From Isoetes taiwanensis (taxonomy: Eukaryota; Streptophyta; Lycopodiopsida; Isoetales; Isoetaceae): DNA of 64,000 bases. A program made the position numbers and the translations under genes. Within the stretch, counting starts at the first letter, position 1. Each line of letters starts with the position of its first letter. Positions 32,176 to 40,734 of this stretch are shown here, piece by piece. The notes under the pieces are model-generated. The model was not told the origin of the DNA and made no database searches. It saw only the letters and a list, made by a program, of their open reading frames with translations. The stretch spans positions 4,142,085-4,206,084 of the forward strand of contig JAJEKV010000008.1 of the NCBI GenBank assembly GCA_021234155.1, read 5' to 3'.

Positions 32176-33004
32176 TGCAAGACTTAGATTCAAAGCAAGT
32201 GACACAAGATTTGTAAAAAGTTAAGTTAATAAGTCCAAAATATTAACTTAAATGAATAGAGGACAAAACTAGATCCAATTTGTATATCCAGTATCAATTT
32301 CCAAAGCTCAACTCAAATTATGCAAATTTCCCTTTCTAGAATAATTTCAACTGGACTTTAAGCCATCACTATTTAATGGTCTTTAGACAAGATCATGAAT
32401 TTTTCAACAAACCTTTGAAATAACTTTATCCAATTCACTGTTCATATGGGAATGAATAATACACCGTAGCAGTTTATATAAATCTCAAAGAATGCTCCTT
32501 CTCAGACAAATTTTTGTAATGATGTTATCTATACAACTTGATTTTATCTTATGCATATAGGTCCGGCAGTTTTTCCTAATCGTGTGCCATTGTGAACAAG
32601 TTCTTCTCCTTCTCATGTATATACAAGATCTCTGGCTATTTCTTATTGGATTGAGTTTTTCAAACTTGGTTTGCCGCCAATACATCGGGCTACCGACCTG
32701 AAGATTAGGTCTTTGACATTAATAGGTTTTATAAATGGTTTAAATGAACCATTGAATCTTCATGCGTAAATAATATAAAGGTTTCTTTTCCCTTATGACT
32801 TTTCTATCTTCACCGTTAACTTCATCGATATGGAAGTGCAATACAGATATTCAATCTCAGTGTTTGCATCTTCATAAGGAATTGTCTTCAACCTGTACTG
32901 CAACCCTGTGGATTAAGTAATAATTCAGGTGGTTCCCATCACTGATCGTTTTAGATCTTTAATTGGTGCTTATAGATTAAGATATGAACCTCATATTTCT
33001 TACA
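32176..33004 (-). repeat. AT-rich stretch, probable copia 3' LTR on minus strand
   Basis: The minus strand reads AGGAGAA (33005-33011, purine tract) and then TGTAAGAAATATGAGG from 33004, as expected where a Ty1/copia 3' LTR begins after RNase H. The far end of the LTR could not be placed. No other gene is seen. Confidence 0.35.
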
Positions 33005-33160
33005 TTCTCCTTTTATATCATAATATGTCGATATCTTTACAATTTAACTGCATAGCAAATTTCTAAAACCTTTTACATTCGAAAGCCTTTGTGAAAACAT
33101 ATGTCAACTGTTTATCTGAACATATATATTTCAACTGAATTTGTCCTTTACTTACCATGT
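33005..33160 (-). pseudogene. Ty1/copia RNase H end, fragment
   Basis: Minus-strand text from 33160 reads KGQIQLKYICSDKQLTYVFT and then KAFECKRF. This corresponds to the copia RNase H end, where family members have QLADIFTKAL. The upstream remainder of the element is missing, cut at the boundary with the LTR at 33161. Confidence 0.6.
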
Positions 33161-33644
33161 GTGACGACCATACGGATATTCGTATCATACGAAGATTATA
33201 CTCTTATGTACAGAAGATGGTCGTCACATGGATGCAAAAGGCTAGTTGCACAAGACTGGGTTTAAACTCGCAACCTTCTAGTTGCAAGTCACACACCTTT
33301 GCCAAGTGCACTACCAATATTTGTTGAAGACATTCCTTCACGTCTTCCTCATATGTGGGACTATCTTCAGGAGGTTCTAGAATATTCTAGAACCTAAATG
33401 CATGTGCGACACTCGCAATCTTGACCGTTGGCCTAGATATATAAGGAGGCACCTCCTTCTTGTCGAACCCATTCCAGTTCAATGCAGTCTTGAGCCTTCT
33501 AAGCATCCGTCACCGGTGTTCACCTTTGCCGTGGGCATTGTACTCTTGATTCACGCTCATTGCTTCAGATTGGCATTATTTCTTCCCAGACTTATTGCGT
33601 ATTTCCCGGATATTTTCCTTGTTTTTCGTGATAGGTTCATGACA
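33161..33644 (+). repeat. Probable 5' LTR of element E, with TATA box
   Basis: It starts TGTGACGACCAT and the best CA end is TTCATGACA at 33644. A TATA box GATATATAAGG lies at 33436-33446. A 12-bp inverted repeat (TGTGACGACCAT/ATGGTCGTCACA) spans 33161-33229 at its start. No partner LTR is in the window and no clear PBS follows, so the right end is tentative. Confidence 0.45.
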
Positions 33645-33725
33645 ATTTGAACCTGAATCCCTTACTAGTTCTTGCCTGCTCTGATCCTAAGCATTTTTTT
33701 GTTCGTATTTGGTGATTTTATATCT

Positions 33726-34340
33726 ATGGAGGAGGTTTTGACTTTATTACAGCAGGTCCAGCAGCTTGTTCAAGTATGCCAGCAGTTGCAGTTGGACAAT
33801 AAAGAGCTTAAGGAACGTGTTGCTTCACATGAATGCGCTTCTAGCTTCGGGATTGAGGTTATCGTGAGCCTAAGATCAACTTGCCAAAGAAGTTTGGCGG
33901 CACTTTCACCCAAGCTTGTGATTTTTGAATCGGATCAGGCTTGTGATCCAGCTCCACCCTCATAAATATCCCACGGCCCAGGAACAAGTTGAGCTGATTG
34001 GTTCTCTCCTCACAGGGCCAACTCTAAGTTGGTTTGCTCCTTTATTGGAGAAAGGAGCCCCAGAGTTGCAAGATTTTGCTGCTTTCCGCAGAGCTTTCGA
34101 GGCATGCTTTTGGAGATACCGATCGTCAGCATATAGCAGTCACAAAACGTTGCAATCTGAGGCAAGGTCATCCAGCTTCAGTATATGCATCAAAATTTTA
34201 TCAAATTGCGATAGATACTGTTTGGGATGATGTTGTACTTCGAGATTGTTTCTGAAGGGGATTACATGAGGATGTCAAAGATATGATGTTGTTTATGGAG
34301 GACCCTCAGACCTTGGAAGAAGCCATCAGACGGCAGGTTG
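33726..34340 (+). pseudogene. Gag of element E
   Basis: From ATG 33726 (MEEVLTLLQQVQQLVQVCQQ) a short coiled coil leads, across frameshifts, into a retrotransposon gag domain: NRIRLVIQLHPHKYPTAQEQ, GSLLTGPTLSWFAPLLEKGA and QDFAAFRRAFEACF. HPASVYASKFYQIAIDTVWD and MLFMEDPQTLEEAIRRQVDV follow. These follow the order of the plant retrotransposon gag family (F-L-x-x-L...GxAxxWF...Y...F...L..L) that forms the virus-like particle shell. At least three frameshifts. Confidence 0.7.
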
Positions 34341-34479
34341 ATGTGATAATCGGCTCTTGAATGTAGGCAAGAGAGACATAGTCAAGTCTTCCCAATCACA
34401 TAAGCTCCTCAGAGCTACATATTCCCCGGTCATTATCAGAATCCAGAAGGAGTCGAACCTTAACCTATCTGCAGATTGA

Positions 34480-35030
34480 TCCGGGCAGTTCGAGGATCTT
34501 TATCGCCCGAGAAGTAGCTTTGGAGAGATGCTAATCTTTGCCTCTATTGTGGAGGAGTTGGCCATATTGCTCGTGGATGCCTTGTGAAGCGCCCAAATCA
34601 GTCGAAAAACTTCGGGGCCGTTCCAGTAGTAGGAGTCTCGTCGGGTGGCCGCCTTTTCGTGACTCCTTCCACACTTCTTGACATGTCTATTCCATCGGAT
34701 AAGGTCAGGAAGGCATTCTTCATCTCTATATCATTGAAACCAGAGGTTGGAAGATTGGAAGCGTTGGCGCAACTTGATTGTGGTGAAAATACTTGCTTTA
34801 TGGATATTGCGTTCGCAAGTAAGCATGCCATCCCTAGAAGCAAGGTTGAGCATCCCGTGATTGATGGACGGGAGATCTCCTCGTGTGCAGTCACAGATGT
34901 ACTCTGCCTCTTCAGGTTTTGTTCGAGGGAGTTTCTTGTAGTATTTTCTTCAATCTCATCGCTAGCCCACATGCGCCAATAGTCTTGGGTCTGCCATGGC
35001 TCGAGCTACATAACCCACAGATTGGTTGGT
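34480..35030 (+). pseudogene. Zinc knuckle and aspartic-protease relic of element E
   Basis: A CCHC knuckle CLYCGGVGHIARGC (34539-34580, C-x2-C-x4-H-x4-C) ends gag and would bind RNA. The open frame 34584-34982 then carries ALAQLDCGENTCFMDIAFAS at the position of the retropepsin active site, where D-S/T-G is expected; here it is D-C-G. After a frameshift, IVLGLPWLELHNPQI matches the usual ILGxxWL protease end. The Cys substitution is one base from the usual Ser codon and may be decay. Confidence 0.65.
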
Positions 35031-35199
35031 GTACTAGATCATTTCGATTTGCTAGTTCTAGCTCTAGTTCCAGTTCATCTGCAGTTCAGGTCTTTGCATC
35101 AACATCGACTTCAGTACATGCAGTATCATGGGCTCCTGATTTCGTCCTTGTTGTTCCGCCTGCGCTCCATGTTCTGATTCGACTCTTGCCTATGCTCCA

Positions 35200-35370
35200 G
35201 TTCATGCCCCAGATTCTGACTATATTCTCGATGATGTCCCTGCTCTTGCTCCAGTTCCAGTTCTTGCTTCAGCTCCTGCTCCAGTTCTTGCTCCAGTCCC
35301 TGCTCCAGTTCCTGTTCCAGTTGTTCATGCTCTTGCTCCTGTTCCTTACGCTCAGAGGCTTCTTCATGCC
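35200..35370 (+). repeat. Ala/Pro/Val dipeptide-rich linker of element E
   Basis: Imperfect repeats of CTCCAGTTC/CTGCTCCAGT encode VPALAPVPVLASAPAPVLAP and continue in the same style, between protease and RT. Such linkers are flexible spacers in the gypsy polyprotein. The opposite frame (Leu/Gln/Phe-rich) is a shadow. Confidence 0.6.
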
Positions 35371-35599
35371 CCTTAGTTTCATATCTCAGAGATTTCTCTT
35401 CATGAAGATTGGTTTAAACGGAAGGCAAGATCCAAGTTCAAATTATTTGCAATCTAAGTTTACCCGTCGGCTAGCTCAGCACCAGTGAAGTCTATTTCAA
35501 TGCTCCCAGATAAAGATGGCGAATTCTCTAATGTTTTTGACAAAGTCAAGGCCAGCAAGCTCAGAGCATCGTCCATATGATTGTCCTATTGATTTTTGC

Positions 35600-35885
35600 A
35601 GCCCAAGACAATGCCACCATATGGTCCAATATATGGTCTATCTCCCCGAAAGCTGAAGGTTTTTGGGATTATATTGAAGATAATCTAGCTACTGGCTTCA
35701 TTTGATATTTCAACCCAGGATGGAGCGCCTATCTTCTTCGTCAAAAAGAAGGATGATTCGTTGCATCTGGTTGTTGACTATCGTGGCCTCAATAAATCAC
35801 AGTGCGGAATCGGTATCCGCTTCCTCTGATCCCAGAGTTGTTGGAGCGACTCCAAGGTGCGCATTATTTTACAAAGATCTTATAC
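35600..35885 (+). pseudogene. Start of reverse transcriptase of element E
   Basis: MPPYGPIYGLSPRKLKVFG, a decayed LATGFI block, FFVKKKDDSLHLVVDYRGL near 35730-35790 and [20 protein letters not shown] with YFTKI form the first third of a Ty3/gypsy RT. Text ends before the catalytic YxDD block and is replaced by copia-type sequence. Confidence 0.75.
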
Positions 35886-35889
35886 AACC

Positions 35890-36360
35890 TCTAGTTTAGC
35901 CATGCATCTAAAAGCCTTGAGTTCTGACCTTAATCATTGATTCTTTATACCATCTGAACCCTCTATTTCTATCAATGGCTATGTGGATGATTATATTCTA
36001 GCAGCAAATAGCATGAATATTCTAAACTAGTGTGAAGAGATCCTAAAGAGTAAATAAAATGTCGGATCTTGGAGAACTTTCACAGTTTTTAGGGATACAA
36101 GTTAAGAGAGATAGAGAAAGCAAAGGAATCTCTCTATGCCAAAGCAAATATATTGATTTAATGCTTGAAATATTTAATATGCAGCAGTATAACTATGTAA
36201 ATGCACCAGTTCTAGTGGGATCTAAGAACTTGTGTCCCAAATCTGAAAAGAAAAAGGAGGAGATGGCAAAAATACCATACTGATAACCGGTTGGAAGCTT
36301 GCTCTATATTGCAAACAATACAAGACCTGATATAGCTTTTGTTCTTCATTTGAGGACGAG
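35890..36360 (+). pseudogene. Ty1/copia reverse transcriptase fragment
   Basis: In order: YVDDYILAAN (the YVDD catalytic motif, about 35980), MSDLGELSQFLGIQVKRDRE (36059), GISLCQSKYIDLMLEIFNMQ and SLLYIANNTRPDIAFVLH (about 36300). This is the C-terminal half of a plant copia RT, where GxLxYFLGI, Q.KY..D.L and GSL.YL..TRPDI are standard. A stop lies in YVDD-downstream text and another at 36281. It directly abuts the gypsy RT fragment. Confidence 0.8.
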
Positions 36361-36507
36361 CTTCCTTCAGCCGCAATAGTTGCTATTCTCCTTCCATATC
36401 CCAAGATGATCTCATTTTCAGCAGGCTCAATGAGATCCCATAGGCCTTCAACCTACAAAACTTATTTCACCTTCTCCTTTAAACTTGGAAGAATAGAATA
36501 GAATAGA
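36361..36507. other. Short spacer before LARD-B
   Basis: No gene. It ends in three GAATA units directly before the LARD-B LTR. Confidence 0.4.
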
Positions 36508-38140
36508 TGTGACGTTCCAAAGATAACATACCGGTATGAATACATTATATTATCGCGACCGTCACTAGTACATGTCGACTTCGGGCGACATGTACACGGG
36601 CGGCAAGTAAAGGGTAGTACCCAGTGCGACTACTCAGAACCATTATATTGCACATGTTAAGGCCACATGTGAATATAATATCTTTGCCATGTGGCAATAG
36701 CCCATTGACAAAATGGCCCAGCCCTAAAATTCGTGGGGATAAAGGCATAAACCCTAAAAGGGAAACCCTTCGGTTTCAGCCCCTATAGGTCGGATTGGAG
36801 CAGGTGGGCGCCATTTTCGCTGAAGAGTAGCGAGAGAAATCGAATTCCTAGGTTGCAGCTCGATCCAAGACCGGCGATCCGAAATCCAAATAAAGCATGG
36901 GCGCTTTGAGAGGAGGGGAGCCAGCCAAGAAGCGGGTTAGTGGTTGATCCGATAGTTAGATCCGAAGTTTTCAGCCCTCATTCCATAGGATTAGTATCCA
37001 TTCTTAGCTATAAGCGACCCCAACCCTAAGAATGATAAACACTAACAAAGGAACCTAACCATGTATGATTAGGTAGATTAGAATAGATGTATTCTATTAT
37101 TTGAGTTACATTTGTGTTGATGTTTTGACATTCTATGTGCCACTCTTGTGTATTGGGAAGGGGGTAGAGACCCGAGCCCAAGTAGATGGATGATCCTAGT
37201 TTTAGCCCATTAATTCTAATTAATGCGGCCTGCACATAAGAGCCCGACCGTGGGTGGGCGGAGCTAGACCGGGTGACAAGGGTGGGCTTGTCTAATCTGA
37301 TTGATCCCTCCGGTGCGTAGCGGCGGCCGGGGAGCGTTGTGAGCTAGGCCTAATACCACGGCGCTGCGTGAGGGCGGGGGTATGGGCTCGACACCTCTTG
37401 GGTGATCGTCATCTTCTAGGGGTTCAAGTCGGTATCGAAAGCGGTGGCTCTCTAGCTCTACTTTGTGATTGGCATGAACCTTACGGAGGAGAGTGATCTC
37501 CTCCTGCCTCATCGGGGCTGGGGAGATGCAACCGATAGTAGTAGCCCCTCGGCTATTCACCCCGAGGCCTACGGTGGGCTCCAATACTTTTCAGCCTATC
37601 ACCCAAAGTATGCAGCGGGGAGGGGCGGATGGAGTGGACTACCCAACGCCATGTTCCTATGCCAGCCAAATCCATTTGCCATGAAATGCAATGCATTGCT
37701 ATCCAGGGAGCCCAAGGCATGGGTCTTTCCCCATGAGTCCGAGCACGGGTAGGACTTCCCTATGTTATCTTGATGTCGATGTGTTGATGCAGCTCTTGTG
37801 ATATGGTGGACCACCCCGCCGAGGTGGGTATGTTATTATTGATTTATGTCATGTGCTCATGTGTGTTTACGTTCATGATTAGATCGATCAGGGAGGCGGG
37901 ATGAATGACCGTCCATTCTTCCCGTCGGGTTCTTGGCCACCATAAAAATAACATTAGTCGGAGTAGAGTAGATATGATTTACTTCTTGCCACCCATCAAC
38001 TCTTAGAGTTGGTGTGAGTCAAAACACATCCAAGAGCAGATGTTAGGTGGGGCGGCCTCCGCGTCGGCAACGGAGAATCTTGGTTTGAGGGATGATCTCG
38101 GTTTGTATCTGATCGGGACGCCATTATAGGGGCGTCCATA
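36508..38140 (+). repeat. 5' LTR of LARD-B (about 1633 bp)
   Basis: It starts TGTGACGTTCC; the end (GGCGTCCATA) is a decayed form of the GGGACGTCACA end seen in LARD-A. The first 1430 bp match the 3' LTR at 45360-46806 with many small indels, which implies an older insertion than element G. Confidence 0.85.
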
Positions 38141-38141
38141 A

Positions 38142-38152
38142 TGGTATCGAGC
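38142..38152 (+). other. PBS of LARD-B, decayed initiator Met type
   Basis: TGGTATCGAGC follows the LTR, one base shorter than TGGTATCAGAGC in LARD-A. The next bases (TCCGATCTTGG) still match LARD-A's leader. Confidence 0.7.
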
Positions 38153-38390
38153 TCCGATCTTGGCGGGACCAGGATTGAGCAGCATTTTGTAATCCTATAG
38201 GAACTAATTAATCTAGACATTCGGTCTTGGAGATAAAAGCCCAAGCACGAACCTCGAGTAGTGGGAAATTTTTTCTTCCCAGGGTAGAGTTAGTAATCAT
38301 CTAGAATTAGGATAATTAGAGAACATAAGTAAGATAGAACAAATAGAAGAAAAGCAGAGAGCCTAATAAATTTCAGGCACTTTCGGCCGA

Positions 38391-38890
38391 CACCTCCAAG
38401 GGTGCGCCAGGAGCATGTTAGGTCCTTACCTAATGGGTCTCTCGCGCACTCTTAGAGGGGTCACCCCATATGAACCCTAGAACTCGGCCTTAGGAACCCC
38501 AAATTGTAAAATATAAGATGAAATCCCGCTTAAAAAGCTCAAATTAGCTAGATTTGTATGTTAAAACACAGAAAAACATTAAGTAAAAGTCATTTTTGGA
38601 GCAACACCTCTAAGGGTGCGCCAGGGCATAGTTAGGTCATGACCTAACACCCTCCTCGCGCACACTTAGAGGGGTCCCCTAAAAGTGACCTCGGAATTTG
38701 ATCCAAAATTACTTAAATTCTAAAAGTAATGATAGAATCTTGCTTATAATGCTTAAATTAGTTAGAAATGCATGTTAATTTGTTTAAATTGGATAAGTTT
38801 AAAGCAAAAAGAGGTCAACACCTCTAAGGATGCAACAGGGCATAGTTAGGTCTGGACCTAACACGCTCCTCGCGCATGCTTAGAAGGGTT
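38391..38890 (+). repeat. Three tandem ~214-bp units with a two-part hairpin, LARD-B leader
   Basis: Hairpins start at about 38391, 38604 and 38818 (period 213-214). In each, the outer arms CCTC(T/C)AAGGGTGCGC and GCGCAC(A/T)CTTAGAGG pair, and the inner arms GTTAGGTC and GACCTAAC form a palindrome (perfect in the second unit). Flanking unit sequence is also repeated (AAATTAG...TAGA...TG...ATGTTAA). Confidence 0.75.
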
Positions 38891-39208
38891 CGAGGAAAAA
38901 TAGTTGAAGAAGACCCAGCTTTGATGTCGGGATATGGAGGATTTCACCAACAAACCAAGAAAATAAGCACTTAGGCCAAACCCTAAAATTTAACCCTATA
39001 AATTAAGTGGACTTAGACCTCATGTTTTTAGGGTTTCCCACGTTGTCCTTCGAGCTTGTCCCAACAGCGATCTTCCTATACGATCCAAATCGAACTCTCG
39101 TCAAACAATGGCTAGGGACGGAGCAGCAGACCGCTTCGTAAGGTGTGTTAACGATGATAAGCCCGGCGCCCAAGTCCTCGCCAGCCGAAAGCGTAAAACT
39201 CAAGGATC

Positions 39209-39520
39209 TTGAAGAGGGGCCAAGGCCGACATGGAGAGGCTTACCTAGATACTACCAAATCTAGAGAAGAGGCGGAAGAAAGAAGAGAGGACCAAGAGGA
39301 AAGAAGAGAAGCAAAAGAGGAAAAGAGGAAAAAGCAAAGAGGAGAGAAGAGAGGGCAAGGAAGAAAGCACAGAAGCAGCCGAGGAGGTCAAGAAGACCAA
39401 TGGCACCTAACAGGAACGAAGAGCGTGGAAGAACACCACAGAAAGGCAAAGGGTGATGACAGACGGAGCCCCCGCAGGAAGAAGAGGAGGAGCTCGGTCG
39501 ACATCTGGGGCTTGATGTAA
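39209..39520 (+). pseudogene. Glu/Lys/Arg-rich ORF of LARD-B (gag-like position)
   Basis: The 103-codon frame encodes GEAYLDTTKSREEAEERRED followed by a strongly charged run (39270-39390) and a basic C-terminal part. The opening matches the LARD-A relic (GEAYLSLHDIKN) at the same place after the leader. The charged run is purine-rich low-complexity DNA, so part of the openness may be compositional. Nearby frames 39580-39795 and 39932-40264 may be later pieces of the same ORF. No domain is recognised. Confidence 0.35.
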
Positions 39521-40439
39521 CGACGAAGGCGCACCAACCTCCATCGTCGCCGGAAGATTCGAGGGACGCTGAGAACTTCTTGGAAGAAGTACTTGTAGGA
39601 ACAGGAGAATCCTCGCGCAGAAGAACAAGAACAGCCATCCCGAGGCGGATGAACCCCAAGAGGAGGGCCAAACCCCAGCCCAAGACCCGACAGACCCCTG
39701 TGATTGAACTACTTCCCCGCCAATGCTCCACCGTTTTCGCGAATGGCAAGAAGCGAAAGCTAGATGCGACAAAGCAGCACCAAAAAGAAGGCTAAGAAAA
39801 ACGCCAGAGAATCATACACTTTAGGACCCGAGAGGAGGTACCGGAAAAGAGTTAGCAGACTATACCATATATAAGAGGATGCACACTGAAAGTACGCTGC
39901 CTATTACGAGGCACAACAAGTAAAAAATATATTGAAGGAGGGCTGCCAACACATTGAGACACTCCATTTGAAACCCCCACCGGGCTTAGGACCCCCACGA
40001 AGCCAAGAGAAGATCCCAAAATTCAGTATTTGGGAAAGCCTTATGAAATCCGACACTTCCAAGCGAGTTCTGGATTTCTTATCCCCTGAAGCTGCATTCG
40101 GAGATTTGTCAGGGAGATTTTGTGGGATTCGACCCCACAAGCGAAGAGTAACCAACGACATGTTTTCGCTTTACAAGAAGCAGCGAAATGGAGGCCGTGC
40201 AACGCCGAAGATTCAGCGGCATGCGGTCCATGCAAAAGAGTCACGCTTCAGCCAAAGGACATGAGGACCGGCCAAATACATCAAAGAGGACGGATAAATA
40301 GAGCGAAGCTACTTTTTGTAACTTCTTGGGGTTTATATGGAAAGTGTGAAAATTTTGAATAATAAGGATATATAGTTGTTTAAAGCGCACATTGAATTAA
40401 GTATAGTAGTAGTTAAGGAGCAAATGTGAAATTTTGGCC

Positions 40440-40724
40440 AACACCTCTAGAAGTGCGCCAGGGCACGCTTAGGTCTGAACCCTAACACCCTCCTCAACTC
40501 TTAGAGGGGTCCAAATAACTGGGCCCTTGATCGACCACTTACCGCTCCAAATGAAGTAAATAAGCAAAAGAAACTTGCGTTAAGAGGAAAATAAGTAGGA
40601 ATTCACGTCTTTGAACTTGTTCTTGGCATCCGGTAGGCATAGATAAACCAACACCTCCAAGGGTGCCAGAGGCCACTTAGGTCCCAACCTAACACCCTCC
40701 TCCTCAAGACTTTTAGAGGGGTCC
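40440..40724 (+). repeat. Two further hairpin units of LARD-B
   Basis: Units at 40440-40511 and 40651-40724 (about 210 bp apart) again pair CCTC(T/C)A-type with TTAGAGG-type outer arms, with CTTAGGTC/CCTAAC inner arms. DNA after the second unit (40735-40930) aligns with LARD-A 7625-7850, which places this unit opposite LARD-A's 7854-7930 hairpin. Confidence 0.7.
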
Positions 40725-40734
40725 GATTTTTCAA

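Larger units (their letters stand above)
33161..35885 (+). mobile_element. Element E: Ty3/gypsy retrotransposon 5' half (LTR, gag, protease, RT start)
   Basis: An LTR-like 33161-33644 is followed by gag (33726), a CCHC knuckle, a protease-like region, an Ala/Pro/Val-rich linker and the first RT blocks, ending near 35885 where copia-type sequence begins. The RT opening (PYGPIYGLSPRKLKV, then [19 protein letters not shown]) differs from C and D, so this is a second gypsy lineage, more like the chromovirus type. Confidence 0.75.

Noticed and set aside
33255-33320. Possible tRNA gene (GGTTTAAACTCGCAACC box)
   Set aside because: Only a B-box-like stretch in reverse sense; no cloverleaf arms could be assembled. 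It lies in a probable LTR, where tRNA-like scars are common.
35133-35370. Leu/Gln/Phe-rich reading of the repeat at 35200-35370
   Set aside because: The Ala/Pro/Val reading is the one that lies between protease and RT in the pol order; the other frame is a by-product of the CTCCAGTTC repeat.
36486-36507. GAATA repeats beside LARD-B as a LINE tail
   Set aside because: No LINE 3' hairpin or GATAAAA precedes it on either strand; probably a chance microsatellite at the insertion site.
38391-38890. Regularly spaced palindromic repeats resembling a CRISPR array
   Set aside because: Units are about 214 bp apart, repeats are long and diverged, intervening DNA is itself repeated, and the context is a plant LTR element without cas genes.
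39261-39772. Long minus-strand open frames opposite the Glu/Lys/Arg-rich ORF of LARD-B
   Set aside because: They are Leu/Ser/Phe-rich mirror frames of purine-rich DNA without stops; no protein family features.
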